A DNA stretch of 64,000 nucleotides from contig NC_044572.1 of NCBI RefSeq assembly GCF_901933205.1, positions 32,002,001 through 32,066,000 on the forward strand, given 5' to 3'. The notes beneath the pieces were generated by a model. The model searched no databases. It saw only the letters and a program-made list of their open reading frames with translations, and was not told the DNA's origin. Positions 27,101-40,400 of this stretch are shown here, one piece after another. The stretch comes from Camarhynchus parvulus (lineage: Eukaryota > Chordata > Aves > Passeriformes > Thraupidae). The position numbers and the translations under genes are program-made. The first letter of the stretch is position 1, and the number at the start of each line of letters is the position of its first letter.

Positions 27101-27284
27101 GCTGTACTCTGTTTTATTGAAAAATTGGATTTTTTTTCAGCTCTCATCACCTCTTTTTTTTCATTACTTGGCCATTCTCTGCTCTCTGGTAAAATATTAT
27201 GAATTTTGTGGAATCTATATTGAGGCCTTTTGCTTCTTCCTCATGTGCTGCAGAAGATATCTGGGAATTTTTTTGTTCTAATAG
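24171..27284. other. Intergenic DNA with an AT palindrome
   Basis: No gene was recognised. A perfect 26-bp AT-only palindrome lies at 26,503-26,528, followed by a further partial copy of its arm. Open frames of up to about 120 codons (for example 25,870-26,238, - strand) occur in a slightly GC-richer patch but resemble nothing I know. Confidence 0.5.
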
Positions 27285-27760
27285 AGCATGGGATCATTCA
27301 GGCAGGAGGCAGCCCTGGAGGTCAGCTAGGCCATCCTGTTACTGACATATCTATTTTGAAGTAGGATTAAGATGCTAAATGCCTTATCCAGTCAAGTTTC
27401 ACACTCCTCCAAGGACGGAGGTTCTGCAGCCTCTGGGCACTTTTGCCAGTGCTTGACCAGTCCCACTGTATAACATTTTCTGGTTAGAAAATTTGTTCCA
27501 TGGCTAGGAAACACTCTTCTACTTGAAAAAGACACATTTCTGTTCAAGGCTAGATTGGTCCCCTCAGTTTGTTGGCACCCTCTCTGGTACTTACACTGCT
27601 AATAAGAAGCAGTCTTGGTCCCCTTTGAGGCTTTCTTTCCCTAGACTAAACATAGTATCCACTTCCCACTTCCTTTCCAGCACAAAGTCCTCCATCCCTC
27701 TGACCACTATTGGCATCCTTCAGTTATAGTTCACGTCTGCAAGTTCATTGCTCTATGTTT
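27285..27760 (-). mobile_element. Old, diverged CR1-like fragment, antisense
   Basis: The + strand shows a decayed version of the reversed CR1 3' region: 'tgggatcattcaggcaggag', 'gccttatccagtcaagtttc', 'cctccaaggacggaggttct' and 'tttccctagactaaacatag'. It is much more diverged than the other CR1 copies, consistent with an older subfamily. Boundaries are approximate. Confidence 0.6.
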
Positions 27761-28539
27761 GACATAGAGCAATCAGAAGCATATGCAAAATTGAAGTGAA
27801 ATCTCACAAATGTCTTCGAATTAGAGCAGTAAGATTCTCCCTTTTCTGCTGGATATACCTCACCAGACTACTCTAAGATCACCTTAGCAGCACACCTGCC
27901 ATAGACACCAGCATCCTTCCCTTCCACAGCTATTTCCATAAGGCATACCTGCTGCCATTAGAACACCCAGCTCATGAATTCCTTCCTCGCCATCTGCTTA
28001 TTAACACTCAGCAGTGCTTCTCCCTTTCAGCCAGCTCCATGCACACCTAATCCCCATTTCTCCCTGCTCCCTCCTCACTGCATCCCACAATACTCCATGA
28101 AAAGGCTTAATTGAAATTCCCAGGAAGGAAACATGTTTCCTTTGTGTAGGAAATAGTTTCTCAGTGAGGGTATTAGGTTGACACACTCCAACATTGCAAA
28201 GTCATGTTTCATCTTATCTACCTCCCAACCTCTATTTGCCTTTCATTCAAAATTTTCCTGAGAACTTTGCATACCATTGCAGCCAACCACTCAAGGCTGC
28301 TTGGGTCACCTCTTCTCCCCACATTTTTAACTAAAGGGCCCACGTTTGCTTTTCTTCATATGTGTGTTACTGTCCTTACATAAGAGGTCTGAAATTAGAA
28401 ATACTTGCTACCAGAGCTATGCTTTCATGTACCAGTCCCTGCCAAATTTAGATCACACTTTGTCTCACAATAATCCAGGAGTTTTCTGGGAAAAAAAATA
28501 TGCATTTGCTGCATCTTGAACAGAAGTGCCAGAAAGATA

Positions 28540-28872
28540 ATCACAGAATCACAGAATCACAGAATCAGCTGAGTTGGAAGGGACCCACAGAGCTCACTGA
28601 GTTCAAATCCTGGCCCTGCACAGCATTAGCCTCAAGAATTACACCACGTGCCCATGAGTATTGTTCAAATGCTTCTTGAACTCTGTCATGTTGGCGCTGT
28701 GACCACTTCCCTGGGGAGCCCATTCCAGTGCTTAAACACTCTCTGGGTAAAGAACCTTTTCCTGATATCCAACCTAAACCTCCCCTGAGTCAGCTTCAGG
28801 CCATTCCTTGTTGCTGGTCACCACAGAGAAGAGACCAGCATCTGCCCCCCTCTCCCCTCACAAGGAAATTGT
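28540..28872 (-). mobile_element. CR1 LINE, 3' part (left of NUMT)
   Basis: This begins with three head-to-tail copies of the 8-bp reversed CR1 tail unit (CACAGAAT) and then 'gagttggaagggacccacag', the standard reversed 3' UTR of an avian CR1. It runs to 'caaggaaattgt' at 28,872, where mitochondrial sequence interrupts it. The same element resumes at 29,118. In the CR1 consensus as I recall it, 'aattgt' is followed after only a few bases by 'ctgcaatgaggtctcccc', so the two halves appear to be one element. Confidence 0.93.
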
Positions 28873-29117
28873 CCTCCTGCTAAGCCTCTACCTACAAGAA
28901 AACATCTAACCCCCAATGGCACATCAAGCTCATTCTTATCACATAGTTGACCCTAGCCCCTGACCCATCCTAGGAGCAGCTGCTGCTCTACTAACTACCT
29001 CAGGCCTAACAATATGATTCCATTATAACTCCCCCCGACTCCTCATCCTAGGCCTACTCTCAACCATCCTCGTCATATTCCAATGATGACGTGATATTGT
29101 ACGAGAAAGCACATTCC
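28873..29117 (+). pseudogene. NUMT: mitochondrial ATP6 end plus COX3 start
   Basis: This is a nuclear copy of mitochondrial DNA. Read in the vertebrate mitochondrial code, 28,871-28,909 gives the ATP6 C-terminus (...SLYLQENI, stop TAA at 28,907-28,909). After a 6-base gap, an ATG at 28,916 opens COX3 (MAHQAHSYHMVDPSPW...), which continues without interruption for about 67 codons to 29,117 (...[13 protein letters not shown]). TGA is used for tryptophan four times, so it cannot be translated as this protein in the nucleus. The ATP6-COX3 order and tight spacing are those of bird mtDNA. The copy is a non-functional fragment: only about the first quarter of COX3 (usually 261 aa) is present. It lies inside a CR1 LINE, opposite to the CR1 sense direction. 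Confidence 0.96.
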
Positions 29118-30022
29118 TGCAGTGAGGTCTCCCCTCAGCCTCCTCTTGGCCAGGCTGAACAGACCAAGTGACCTCAACTGCTCCTCATACAGCTTCCCCT
29201 CAAGGTCCTTCAACATCTTTGCTGCTCTCCTTTGCCTCTCTAGCACTTCAATGTCTTTCTTACATTGTGGCACCCAAAACTGCCCTCAGCACTCAAGGTG
29301 AGGCTGCCCCAGCTGAGAGCAGAGTGGGACAATCCCCTCCCTTGCCCAGCTGGGGATTCTGTGCCTCGTGCACCCCAGGACAGGGTTGGCCATCCTGGCT
29401 GCCAGGGCACTGCTGAGTCATGTTCAACTTGCCATCAACCAGGACCCCCAGGTCCCTTTCCATGACACTGCTCTCCAGCTTCTCATTCCCCAGTCTGTAC
29501 TTACATCCAGGACTGCCCCATCCCAGGTGCACAATCCAGCACTTCCCTTGCTGCACTTCATGTGGTTGGTGATTGCCCAGGCCTCTCATTTGTTGAGGTC
29601 TCTCTGCAGGGCCTCCCTGCCTTTGAAGCTCCTCCCAGTTTTGGATCAGCTGTGAACTTGCAGTTCTGCATCCAGGTCATGAATGAAGATGTTGAAGAGC
29701 ACAGGGCTGAGGATGGGGCCCAGTGGAACCCCACTAGTGACAGGTCCCTGCTCTGATGTCACCCCATTCCCCACAACCCTTTGCACCCAACCCATGAGCC
29801 AGTCACTCACCCATCGCATGACGTATTTATCCAGCTGTGTGCTGGACATTCTGTCCAGAAAGATCCTGTGAGAAACAGTATGGAAAGATTTACTGAATTC
29901 CAAAAGGACTACATCAACTGGCTCCCTTTGATCAACCAGGCGGGTTACCTTCTCATAAAGGAAATTGGGTTTGATAAGAAGGACTTTCCTCTCGTGAAGC
30001 TGTGCTGGCTGCGACTGATAAT
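29118..30022 (-). mobile_element. CR1 LINE, ORF2 part (right of NUMT)
   Basis: This continues the CR1 that starts at 28,540. On the - strand a frame at 29,646-29,903 reads as the end of a CR1 reverse transcriptase: ...[15 protein letters not shown]... then [20 protein letters not shown], followed by HDLD. The + strand shows 'gaggtctcccctcagcctcc' at the left and 'aagctgtgctggctgcgact' at the right edge. Stops and frameshifts disrupt the rest, so it is inactive. With the left half, the element is about 1.24 kb without the mitochondrial insert, the longest CR1 here. Confidence 0.93.
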
Positions 30023-31343
30023 GAAATTACTGAGATCCAAATTTACTTATGATTAATCTAAAAGCATGCTACAAGACACAAATTGTGCAATAGCTGGCAC
30101 TATGTCCATAGCTGTGAAGGCAGGAATTTCTTCAACTATATTTCTATGGTTAGAGCTTATCTGTTAGGTTATGAAGATCCAAAATGTTGCGATAGCTCTG
30201 CAGTTTCATTTTGAGTTACTAACTGGAAAAATAATGTTGGGAAGAGGCAAAATCATGAATGAGGAGTTAAGCACCAGTAGGAGAGATTTCAATTTCCTTC
30301 TAATCCCTTTCTTTGCTGAGACATGATTATCCCTGTTGTATTATCCTTTTCAATCACAATTCCCAGCAATATAATTACCAGCACTGCTTTTACAATACTC
30401 ATAACTAAAATAGTTTTGCAATATGGAGAATGTCAACAATATGCATTTTGTTGGCATCCCTTCAGTTTTATTGAGCACTTCTTGAAGTGGCAAAACTCTA
30501 TCTGGTAATATTTAAAGAATCTCCATGTAGAAATAGATTTTTAAACAAGATATAACGTGATAGTCTACATTTAAATAGTTTCACTTACTAAGTTCAAATA
30601 GAGTTGTGAATGAAATCCCTGATCCTCTGCTCAAAACATACTACAAGCACCCTAATTCTGCAATTTCATCCTAGTAATTTAAACCAGACCCAACTCTTTC
30701 ATCTGTTTAGTCCTTTACAAAACCTTTATTTAAAAAATGCCTAAAGCATTTTATTTAAAAAACTGCCAACAACAACAACCTCAACTTCTGTTGCAGCTCA
30801 ATGGTAACAACACTTAGCTTAAAAGCTAAATTTTGTGCATACCGCTATTTGTTTAGGAAAAAAACTGTATCTATATTGCATGAATTGTCAAAAATTAAAT
30901 CTATCAGTACTGTAAACTAACAGTAATAAATAAAATGCCAAAGACTGGACAGTCTTACGTCAGCAGAGAGAAATGACACAAACCATTCATATGTGAATGG
31001 TTCTTTGTAATGGGAATGAATTACATCATTTATGTAAAACAGATTATTTGCTATGCCTAAACATGTTGTTATGTGCCAAAATATTGCACGGTTTTTTCTC
31101 CTGGTGCTCTATTGCTTAGTCTTCTGAAGTTTTCATTTGTTTTCAGGAAACATTTAACATATTCCTGCCATGTTGCACAAAATTGGCAAGGAAGGCAATT
31201 AGATCCGCCAGCTCCTTGTGTCCTGAAGTTAAAGGCTCCAAACAGCATTCCTTAAAAAAGCTTTGTTGGAGGACAAAGGGCCAGCAGCCATCCTCACCTG
31301 TCCCACTGCTGTGCGACCCCACAGCCACCAGCACACAGTTTGG
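30023..31343. other. Intergenic DNA, nothing recognised
   Basis: AT-rich sequence without a recognisable gene, repeat family or promoter. Confidence 0.5.
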
Positions 31344-31512
31344 CTCAGAGACATGGCCTAAGCACCTCTTTGGGCTGGCCAGAAACATGGTCTAAGCACC
31401 TCTTTAGGCTGGCTCACAGACATAGGCCTAAACACCTCTTTGGGCTGGCTCAGAAACGTGGCCTAAACACCTCTTTAGGCTGGCTCAGAAACGTGGCCTA
31501 AGCACTTGTTTG
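31344..31512. repeat. Minisatellite, ~35-bp unit, ~4.8 copies
   Basis: Tandem units of 34-36 bp start CTCAGAAACRTGGCCTAAGC and continue with ACCTCTTTRGGCTGG. Copies differ by single substitutions (aagcacc/aaacacc, gggctgg/aggctgg) and one-base indels; the last copy is partial. Adjacent copies 4 and 5 are nearly identical at their starts, which suggests recent unit turnover. The sequence shows no coding or regulatory role. Confidence 0.93.
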
Positions 31513-34429
31513 TGGCTCTTCCTCCACACCTAGGATTACGCTGTGAAAGGAGTTGGGGAAATCGATCTGCAAAGAGGGGCACTTCAACAGTCAGGAACAA
31601 TTCCAGGCCATGTAAGGTGCCTGTGGCTGCTCTGGTCCCTTCAGAGCCAACACTAAAACTCGCCTTGGATACCCCATCCCTCTGCCAGAGCTTCCCCACT
31701 GCAGAGAGGAGTGTGATCGCTATGCTTTCAGTCCCACAGCAGGGAGAGGAGTGGCTTCCTCTCAGTTTGAGTCTGTAAAACACCACATGGTGTTTTCAGC
31801 AGCTTCACTGTGAATCAGTGAAGGAAGTTGGAACCCAAGGAGTGGGAATGCTCTCCCCTCCCAGAGGAGGAACCACCTCTGGCATTGGCTCATTCCTGTT
31901 ACTCATTATAGCTGACATACAGTACATCCCACTATACCACAGTGCAGCATAACACTGTCCACAGAGGGGGTATCGGACAGAGCTGAAGAATTCATGTTCC
32001 TTTATTATATCAGGAAGAGGACAGCTCTGCCACTGAGGATGACATTGCAGACGTCAGGAGCTGTGGTTCGGAAAGTCTGTTCCTGTGGCTTCTGAATCAT
32101 CTGCTTTGTGGCAGCACTTGGTGCCAACCAGGCCCTGTGGCAATGCCAGCAGTCCCTTCCACAGACATTTGTGTTTGAGGTGTAACATCATCACCAAGCT
32201 CCAGAGCAAGGGACATCATGAGCCAGTGGTCCCCTGTAGTGATCACTTACACATCACTGAATATCCATTCAATTTGTAAATAGCCACCTCATTAAATATG
32301 CCCCATTTTAGCACCAAAAAACCCCATTCTAGATTCTCATTCCTAATTCACTTTGTCGTCAAGACAAAAAATCTGAACAGCTATCACAGCTTTCCCACAA
32401 TTTGGACATGCCAGGAGCCATTCATGATTTTTTAGGTCATCCACAGATAAAAAGAAATATTTTCTGTTTCATGTAAATAACTCATGATTTACTAGAAGTA
32501 TTCCAGATTACTGAAGGGAAAAAGATGGAGGTGATGAAAACTCTTGCTGATATTTCCTTTCCAAGGCTGCAGAGTAGCCTTGGCTTGCCGTAGTGTAAGG
32601 ATGCTTTTCATGTAACCTTGTTCTTCAGGATAAACTGTTGGTGAGAATGACAGGCTGCAGATGCTGAAGCAAGAAGCAAAAGTGAAAAACACAATAGGAA
32701 AGAGCAGAAAGTAGACTAAATATGCGCATGAGCTGCTCCAAAGGACTTCACTGGTGTTTTATCAGGAAAATAAATATTGTCTAAGGCTATCTGAGGAAAT
32801 TATATTCCATGGCTTTTTCAGTCCAGGTCAAAGCCTAAAGTTGTCTATACTTTGTAGTGTGATGCTGTTTTAAGACTGAAAGGAAGTCTATCACATGCAA
32901 TACCACAAAAAGGAACATCCTAGGCAAACGGAGATTTTGGGGAAAACACATTTGGTAAAGCTTAACCTAGGTGCAGGGAAGGGGGTTGAAGATACAAAAA
33001 ATGTACATATCAGTAGGGAACTAAGAGCAAACTTCAGAAGTATCAAGGGACTGTGGGATTACAGATTCCTACAGATGTCAGGGGAGCTATTCAGGAAAAG
33101 GCCTTTACTGAACAAATTAGAAGTGTCACGACATTTTTTTCAAATTAAAAAAAAAAAGTAATCTATTTCAAAATCTTTAACAATAAGTATCACTTCTGGC
33201 AAGTGGCCACAGAAAATCTATTTCAAAATAAAGCTTGTTACTACAGAAAACCTGTGACTTCATTTTGGAATTATGATATGTCATGATCCCATAATGTATT
33301 TTGAAACATTTAATCTTCACACTCTAAGAAGAGTTACTCCAGGCTACATCATGATTACTAGTGCTTAAGGGACCAACTTGAAGGGACAAGTTGTAGAACA
33401 GGCAGAGTGACTTTGTCACCTGGCAAAGAAGTGTCCTGCGCCCATGGCAAGCAAGGGATTTCAAACAGATATCATCTAATATTTGCAACTAGTAATTCTT
33501 CCTTTTCTGATATCATCTGACTTATTTTGCTCCTTGTGGTATCTCAAAAAAATTAGTATATTTCTTACTATGCTAGCCTTGGTTTTGATGGTGCTGCTTT
33601 TAGAAGAGTTTCCTCAAAGCTTGCTGAGAAGGAGCTTAGGCTCAGAAGAGAGTGAACAAATTCTACAGATTTTAGGAGGGAAGGTAGGAGCAATTTCCCA
33701 CTTTGTCTTTCCTTTTACATATAAGAGAGTGCCAGTTTCATAATGAATTCAATAGAAATGTTGCCATTAAGTTCACCCTCTTACAGCAATTTTACACTGT
33801 CTTTGAGAAAGTTTTAAAACAACTTTTCCTCTCTGTGACACTGATCTTACTCTTCTGAGAAGCAGATATTTTCATTACCCCTGTGACCAACTCCCTGAAA
33901 TTATTTACAAAAAAATTCTCAATAGGGACACAATAGGGAAGATACAAAATGTGGGACAAAAAGTAATGGAATTCTAGAAATGTTAAAAGAGCCTTCCAAC
34001 CATTTTTTACATCTTCATCATAAGCCAGGAAAGTCAGCTTTGTTTTCCTGACTGTTTGCAGGCTTTTTATTCTGCAGATGTTCTCTGTACACCCAAGAGC
34101 ATGGAGAGCTCTGGTTAAACCATATGTCCACACATCAATGCTCCTTTCAAAAGCTGTGTTTCCAGGGGTTATCAGTTCTTGAAATTTGCTGTCTGAAGGG
34201 TCTTGCAACCCCATCACATTGCTTAGCAGCAAAAGTTGACAGCTGTGGACTTACCCATTCAGATGGCAAAGTGTGCACTGACAATGGTCATGCGTCTGCA
34301 TGACTGTCTTTGCTCTTTCATCAGGCAATCGAAGTTCTATCAAAATCAACAGAGTTACAACAGTTTAAAACACATGCAATAACTCTCCATGGACAAGAGT
34401 GTAGAGCTGACCAAAAAGACCAGTCAGGG
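31513..34429. other. Intergenic DNA, no gene recognised
   Basis: AT-rich sequence. A 146-codon open frame on the - strand (33,792-34,232) is the longest single frame outside the GC-rich promoters, but it matches no family I know and has no intron or promoter signals. No transposon was recognised. Confidence 0.45.
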
Positions 34430-34483
34430 ATTATTATTATTATTATTATTATTATTAATAATAATAATAATAATAATAATAAT
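34430..34483. repeat. (ATT)9(AAT)9 palindromic microsatellite
   Basis: Nine perfect ATT units (34,430-34,456) are followed without spacer by nine perfect AAT units (34,457-34,483). Because AAT is the reverse complement of ATT, the 54 bp form a perfect palindrome that could extrude as a hairpin or cruciform. Confidence 0.97.
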
Positions 34484-37400
34484 GATAGCAATTTGTCTGG
34501 AGTTGAAAGCAGGTGAGGAGACAAAAGTCCTCATGAATTTAAATTGACTTCAGCTACTATCTTTGTTTGTTAATAAAAAGTGATGCTCACATCAATGTCT
34601 TAAAACTTTCTCCTTTATTAATCTGTTGCATTGAGTGTGCACTGCTTTGGAGGTGTGAGAGATGACATTTATTTTGAGATGAGGCATAACATTTTTCATG
34701 CTCAACAAAAGAACACAGTGATTGTAATTAATTTGTTGTTGATACTCTCCCAGGAGTCAGGCATTGCAGCTTGCTCCATCATACCGACAAAAGTGTTCAG
34801 GCAGACAGGCAGAGTCACCCAGATCACAGACTGAAACCTAATGAAAACTAATAAAATTCCTTTGGTGTCTTATTTTCCAGCTAGATCCGCCCTCACAGTC
34901 TGACATAATGGCTCAAACACCAGTGCTGACACACATGGGAAGTGGTGAGAAAAGGTGACTCGTGGCAGAAGTCAGACTACAGACTGGCAGAAATACTCCT
35001 TTTTGGTAGCATCCTCCCCTCATGTGTACCCATTTGATAGCATGTCCCCTCTTCCCAGGAGTTAGCAGGGCTCGTTGAAAGAGCTTTAAACTAAATTTGA
35101 ATAATAAATAAGCCCGGGGGCAGCACACTAATGTATGATTCTATGTTTCTATATTAGCTTATAACAGTTGTGGAACTACATGCTAAATGTTATGCAGAAA
35201 GCAGCAGATTTCATTTAATTTCATAGTTGTGTGCTGCCCAGGCTAAATGGGAGATTTAACGTGAAGTTGGTAACTGCATAGGAGTTTTTCCATGGAGTCT
35301 TCTTCTATATGACTTAAAAAAAAATAGTAGAACATCACGCTTTAGAATGTAGTTATTTTGCAAAATGTATAAAGTGTGCAACTTCCCACAAGAAAAATTG
35401 GATAGAGTATTGCAAACAAATAATGAAAATTGTGTGAAATGAAACACAAAAGTGTAATTTACCCTTCCTTAAAAATGTCTGTAATTCTGACCAAGGCCTT
35501 TGCTCTCTGTTCATGTTTGCCAATTGTTCGTGTATCCATAGGGAATAAAGACAATACCCCTTGATGACAGACAATACCCCTCCACATCAGCATCTTTTGA
35601 AAGTCTAGGCACTTTCAAAATACTGACAAGTCCAGACAAGGAGTATGAGAAAAAAGAAGACCATAGAAATCTGAATAGTTGAGCATTTGTGAGTAACAAT
35701 GAAAATCTAAGTAAGAGCAGCAGGGAGTGATGGTTGATGATGCTGAGCTAAAGTGCAAAGGGAGATTTTTAAGAAGTTCCCTCTCCACACCAAAACTGCC
35801 ATTATCACAAGTAGCTTCAGCTGTAGGGAAGGGCTGGGGGGAAGGGGACGGTTTCCTATCAGAGCAGTTCAGCTTGACTGCTTCTGGTTTTTATTTTTAA
35901 CTTCTGGACTCACAAGTAACTTTAACATCAGCAGGGGAAACTAAATACATTCTGCATTTTTCACAGGCAATACCAGGGGACTTCACAGGGAGGACTGCCT
36001 GACCCAAGAGAGCAGGCAGAGCTGCAGTGTTCCCCTGCCAGGCACATACAGAGCCCTGCCAAGGAAGGGGTATGGGGGAGCTGGTGTGCTGCTCTTGAGA
36101 AGCTCTTGCACCAATACAAAAGAAACTCCAGGGAGAAGAGCTTTTTCCCCTCAGGAAGCAGGTGTGACTCCCAGGTAGCCAGGACCCTTTACCAGGGAGG
36201 ACCTGCCACCCAATCCTCCTCAATTTCACCACAGAAACCAGCTCTTCCTTCCAAAAAGCAGCCCATGGAGGAAGTGAGGCCTTCATTTCTGCCCAGGCTT
36301 CCTCAACAGCTCTGGGGTCAGAGTGTCCCTGGAAATCACTTTCTATTTCTGTCCAAGGTCTGATTTTTTTGTACTACATATTTGAGCTAACTTCCCTTGG
36401 AATCCACTATGGTGGTACACAGGCTCCTGATCTTCTCTTTCTGACAAAAAGAAAAGGTTCACTTTAAGAGGAGCAGTAGAAAAACATCTTGGCCAATATT
36501 CTTCTTGGGAGTTGGGAGACTTTCCTGTAAAGAAGTAAAACTAAGGTTCATAATCCATTTAAATAAGGAAGGGATATGATTCAACATCTCCCACATCCTG
36601 GTTGAGCAATCTAAACAAAAAAGCATCAGACCATCTAACTGGCCATCTGAAGGAAAAAATTAGTTGGACCTCTACCACTCAGACCCTCTGGTGATGGGAC
36701 CAAAGTCTTTATAGGTAACCTGGCCCCCAGGACACTTGCTTCAAGACCAGCAGTGTGGGAAGAGTGACTATTACAGATTCAGCACAATTAACCCTATTAT
36801 AGTGTGCTAGCACGCAATTAGAAAGGGTTCCTTCTATGGTAAGTAGGTTCCCTTTCACAAATTCAGTTTAGAAGAATAAAGAAGTTTGCTAGAACTCACC
36901 CAGAAAGGAAGAAAGGCTCAAATACCCCAACGTGCAAGGCAGCACTTTCTGAGTAGGGATACTCAGATTTCTCAACAAAATGGTAGGACCAAAGTGGCAA
37001 ACCCCACAGCAGCTTCACAGTGTCACTACAGGATCCTTGAGCTAGAAAACCTTTATGAAAGCACACAACACTAATTGAAGGTGCACTCTGCATTTTGGTT
37101 TTCCAGCAACCCACCTGCTAAGAGAAACTTCCAACACATATAAAGTGCTATTGAAAAGTTATCTCCCAAAAGGAATGTACTGAAGCCTTGCATCTCATTC
37201 TGACAATGGAGTTACAATACTTTTACCACTGATACTATCCAGTTTCTGTTCTCACTACAGAGAGAAACCACTGCTTTCCAGGAAAAACCATAGAATTTTC
37301 ATTAAGTGACTTGGCTTATGTGTAGGTAATTTACAAAGTCACAAATGCAATCACCAGGAAAGGCAGAATGAGAACGCAAGAGAATGCACGGCTAAATGTC

Positions 37401-40400
37401 AAACCAAGTGAGACAATAATCTGATAATGAGATTATGGGCACAAAAACATTGGGCATGGACAAGGGTAAACACAGTTAGATTTACAGATGTCTCATGGAA
37501 CAATGCATGAGCTTTTATTTAAGAGTGAAATAGATCCTCTTTACAAGGTGAGCTAGAGTTGGTATGCATTCATGAGTGGGATTATAAACATTGACACCCT
37601 TGAGTTTCCCTTGGCATTGAGCAAGTTCCTTGGAGGGAAAACCCCACTTTTGAATGCTTTGTAAAACACAATCTACATCTAATGTACCATGTTAAAAATG
37701 GTAAACAATAAAGATAAATACTTACACCATTCAGTACCTCCCATACACTCAGGCTCCTCAGTGTTCTCTTTTCAGCTCTGTCATCTTCTCTGGTGACTGA
37801 AATACCTCACTCCTCTTCATCATATAACTTCCTTGAATTTTCATCTTTCATGCTTAGAAAGCAAGCTCAATGGGAACCGAGAAGTTCCTTAAACACAAGT
37901 GGAACTTACAGTCAAATAATTTTTAAAAACAGGCAGAGATTTCTTTTAGAAGTACAGCCCTACAATAGTTCAAAACACAATGCTGATAAAATGGGATCCC
38001 TGTCAAAACAGTGTGTTGTCCTCATGGGTGATGCTCACAAAACAAGCCAGATAACAGCATGCTGCTTGTGAAAGACCCAAGGCCATCAGTATTTCTAACT
38101 TGACCAGCTCTCTGCTCTGGTGTCTCAAGCAGCCCTAAAAGGGGCACCATCCACCCCACCAGGCACACTGTGCTGTGATAGAGAGAAAGCAATAGCTGCC
38201 TTCCTTCCATGAGAAAAGTTCATCAAATTGCTTCCTGATGCCATTTAACAGCGCAGCCACAGAAGCAAAGTGCTCCTAGTGAAAATCTAGTTTCACTGTC
38301 CGGTGCCACAACATTCCCATTCCAGCATTAAAACCCCTGCAATCATTTTGACTTGAAGGACATGTACCATTAGATATGTCTTGCAGCATTCAGATATTCC
38401 CCAAGAACCATTATATCTAGGACCTCTTTCACCTAGGACTGCATGGCTGGAAGTTGTTGTCTGCTGGAAGTTGGTTAGAGAAGACCATAGCATTATTTAT
38501 CTTCTTGAAATTAAGCAGATAGAGCTGAAAACCAGGACATAATTTAAAGGTAAGTAAAAAATTTTCCTCTAAACCTCTGATCTAGATTAAGGCAAGGAAA
38601 TTTATGGTATTTGCATATGATGCACTCAAGAAAAAAAATTCAAGTCTTACCACACATCTTAGCCTTTTTTAAGAATGATGCAAGTCTTCCTTTAGGAAAG
38701 AAAAACGAGCAATCCCCAAAGCTTTTCACCAAAAAATCCCCAAAAAACTTTGAAGTTACTTGGCAAAAAACCAACAGAGGAGGAAAGAACTTGCCAAGCC
38801 ACAAAAGCCGACAGCCGTTAGTCAAGTTCACCAGCACTCTTTGGTGACATGCAGCTTGTCAAAGTAATGTTTGCTTATGAGAAACATGAACACAGGGTAT
38901 TACTGACCTGTTCAACCTGTTCACTTCAAATACAGCACAGGGCAGCTTGGTTTGACATTACAAAGAACTCTGACACTCTTTACAAGATCTGTAAGAATTC
39001 GAGTTCTCTTGTTAACAAGCTTTGAGGAATTCAACCAAAAATATGTCAGGGGAATCAGCTTTCCTCCTCATTCAAAATATTTGGAAGTTATTTGCTTAGT
39101 GATTGTCATGATCCCAGTTCTGACAATTGGCATTTTCTTCCACACACAATCTAACACTTCTATAGAAGAACACCACATTTTCAGTTGTATTTCTTCTCTT
39201 ACTACCAACAGTACTATTTTAAGTCATAATCCCCAAATAAACATTGCTGGTTTTCTTACTACTGTAAAATAGTGGAGATTAATAGAAAGAAAAAGACAGT
39301 CAAACCAAACACACAGATTGGAGTGGAACTTACTGCACCCTAGTAATTCTACTTCATTGAAAGATCTTATTTTTCCATGTAGGAATGCCATTTATGTTTG
39401 ACTCACAACACTCAGCAAGCAAGGTCTCATGCTGCTGCCAATGGCACTGGGTTTTGCCCCTGCACATGGTAGGGCTCCTTGTAGACATGTGCCTGATGGC
39501 TAACAAGAGAGAAGACAAGCTTTGATCATGACAGCTCTGGCAGTTTGTTGAACTCTTCAGTGGTAATAGCATTTCCATGTTGGTATCATCCACCTCTCCT
39601 GAAAACAGGCTCCTTTCTGCAAATCTCCCAGGTTATCAAGTGCAAAAGTGGCACAGGCTTGCTCTCAGGCAGACCAATGCTAGAAGAAAAAGAACCTTTT
39701 CCAGAATGGGTCAGTGAGTTGCACATTGATCCTAGAAAACACACATGGAATGATCCTGGATTGACTATAACTTGACCGGAACCTGGAACAATTTTCATGT
39801 GCGACAGTTGGAGAGATTTTTTTACAACGTTCAGAAATGGTCTCTCCGCTCCTACAGAAATGTGTAGTAGTAGTGTTCATTTGTCAGACAGAAGAAAAAG
39901 TTGGGTAAACACTGAGAATTTCTGAAATCCCACCTTAGGAAGTTTTTACATACCAGGATGCAGCCATCTTGTTGACAGTATAAATGAAAAGAAAAAGAAA
40001 AAATTTGTACAGTGAAATATAGTGCAATAGAAATAAAAGGATGCAAGAACAGTAATCTACAGTATTACAAAGATGCTATGCAAGAAAGAAATTCCTTGGC
40101 ATCTAGAAACTATGCCTCAGTGTCTCAGTTATAATACTCCTACATTTTAAGTACCAGGATCTCCTGATCTGTAGGTAACTCATGAGCATGTGCTGTTTGT
40201 CCAGGGCTTATTAAATTTTGAACAAATGACTAGTGATGAATCAGTGTAATTCAGTGCAGTACAGTGCCAAGTCATTAATAATACAGTGCAGATCTACTTT
40301 AAACCCTTCCCAAAATTTAACCATTATTACAGATAGATCAGTGCAAAAGTATTTCTTCTATGTGCAGTACCAATTAAATAAGTGATTTTCCATAAGAAAC

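Noticed and set aside
33792..34232. 146-codon open frame on the - strand
   Set aside because: No recognisable motif or family, no splice signals, no promoter, and AT-rich surroundings. Long frames of this size occur by chance in a 64-kb window.
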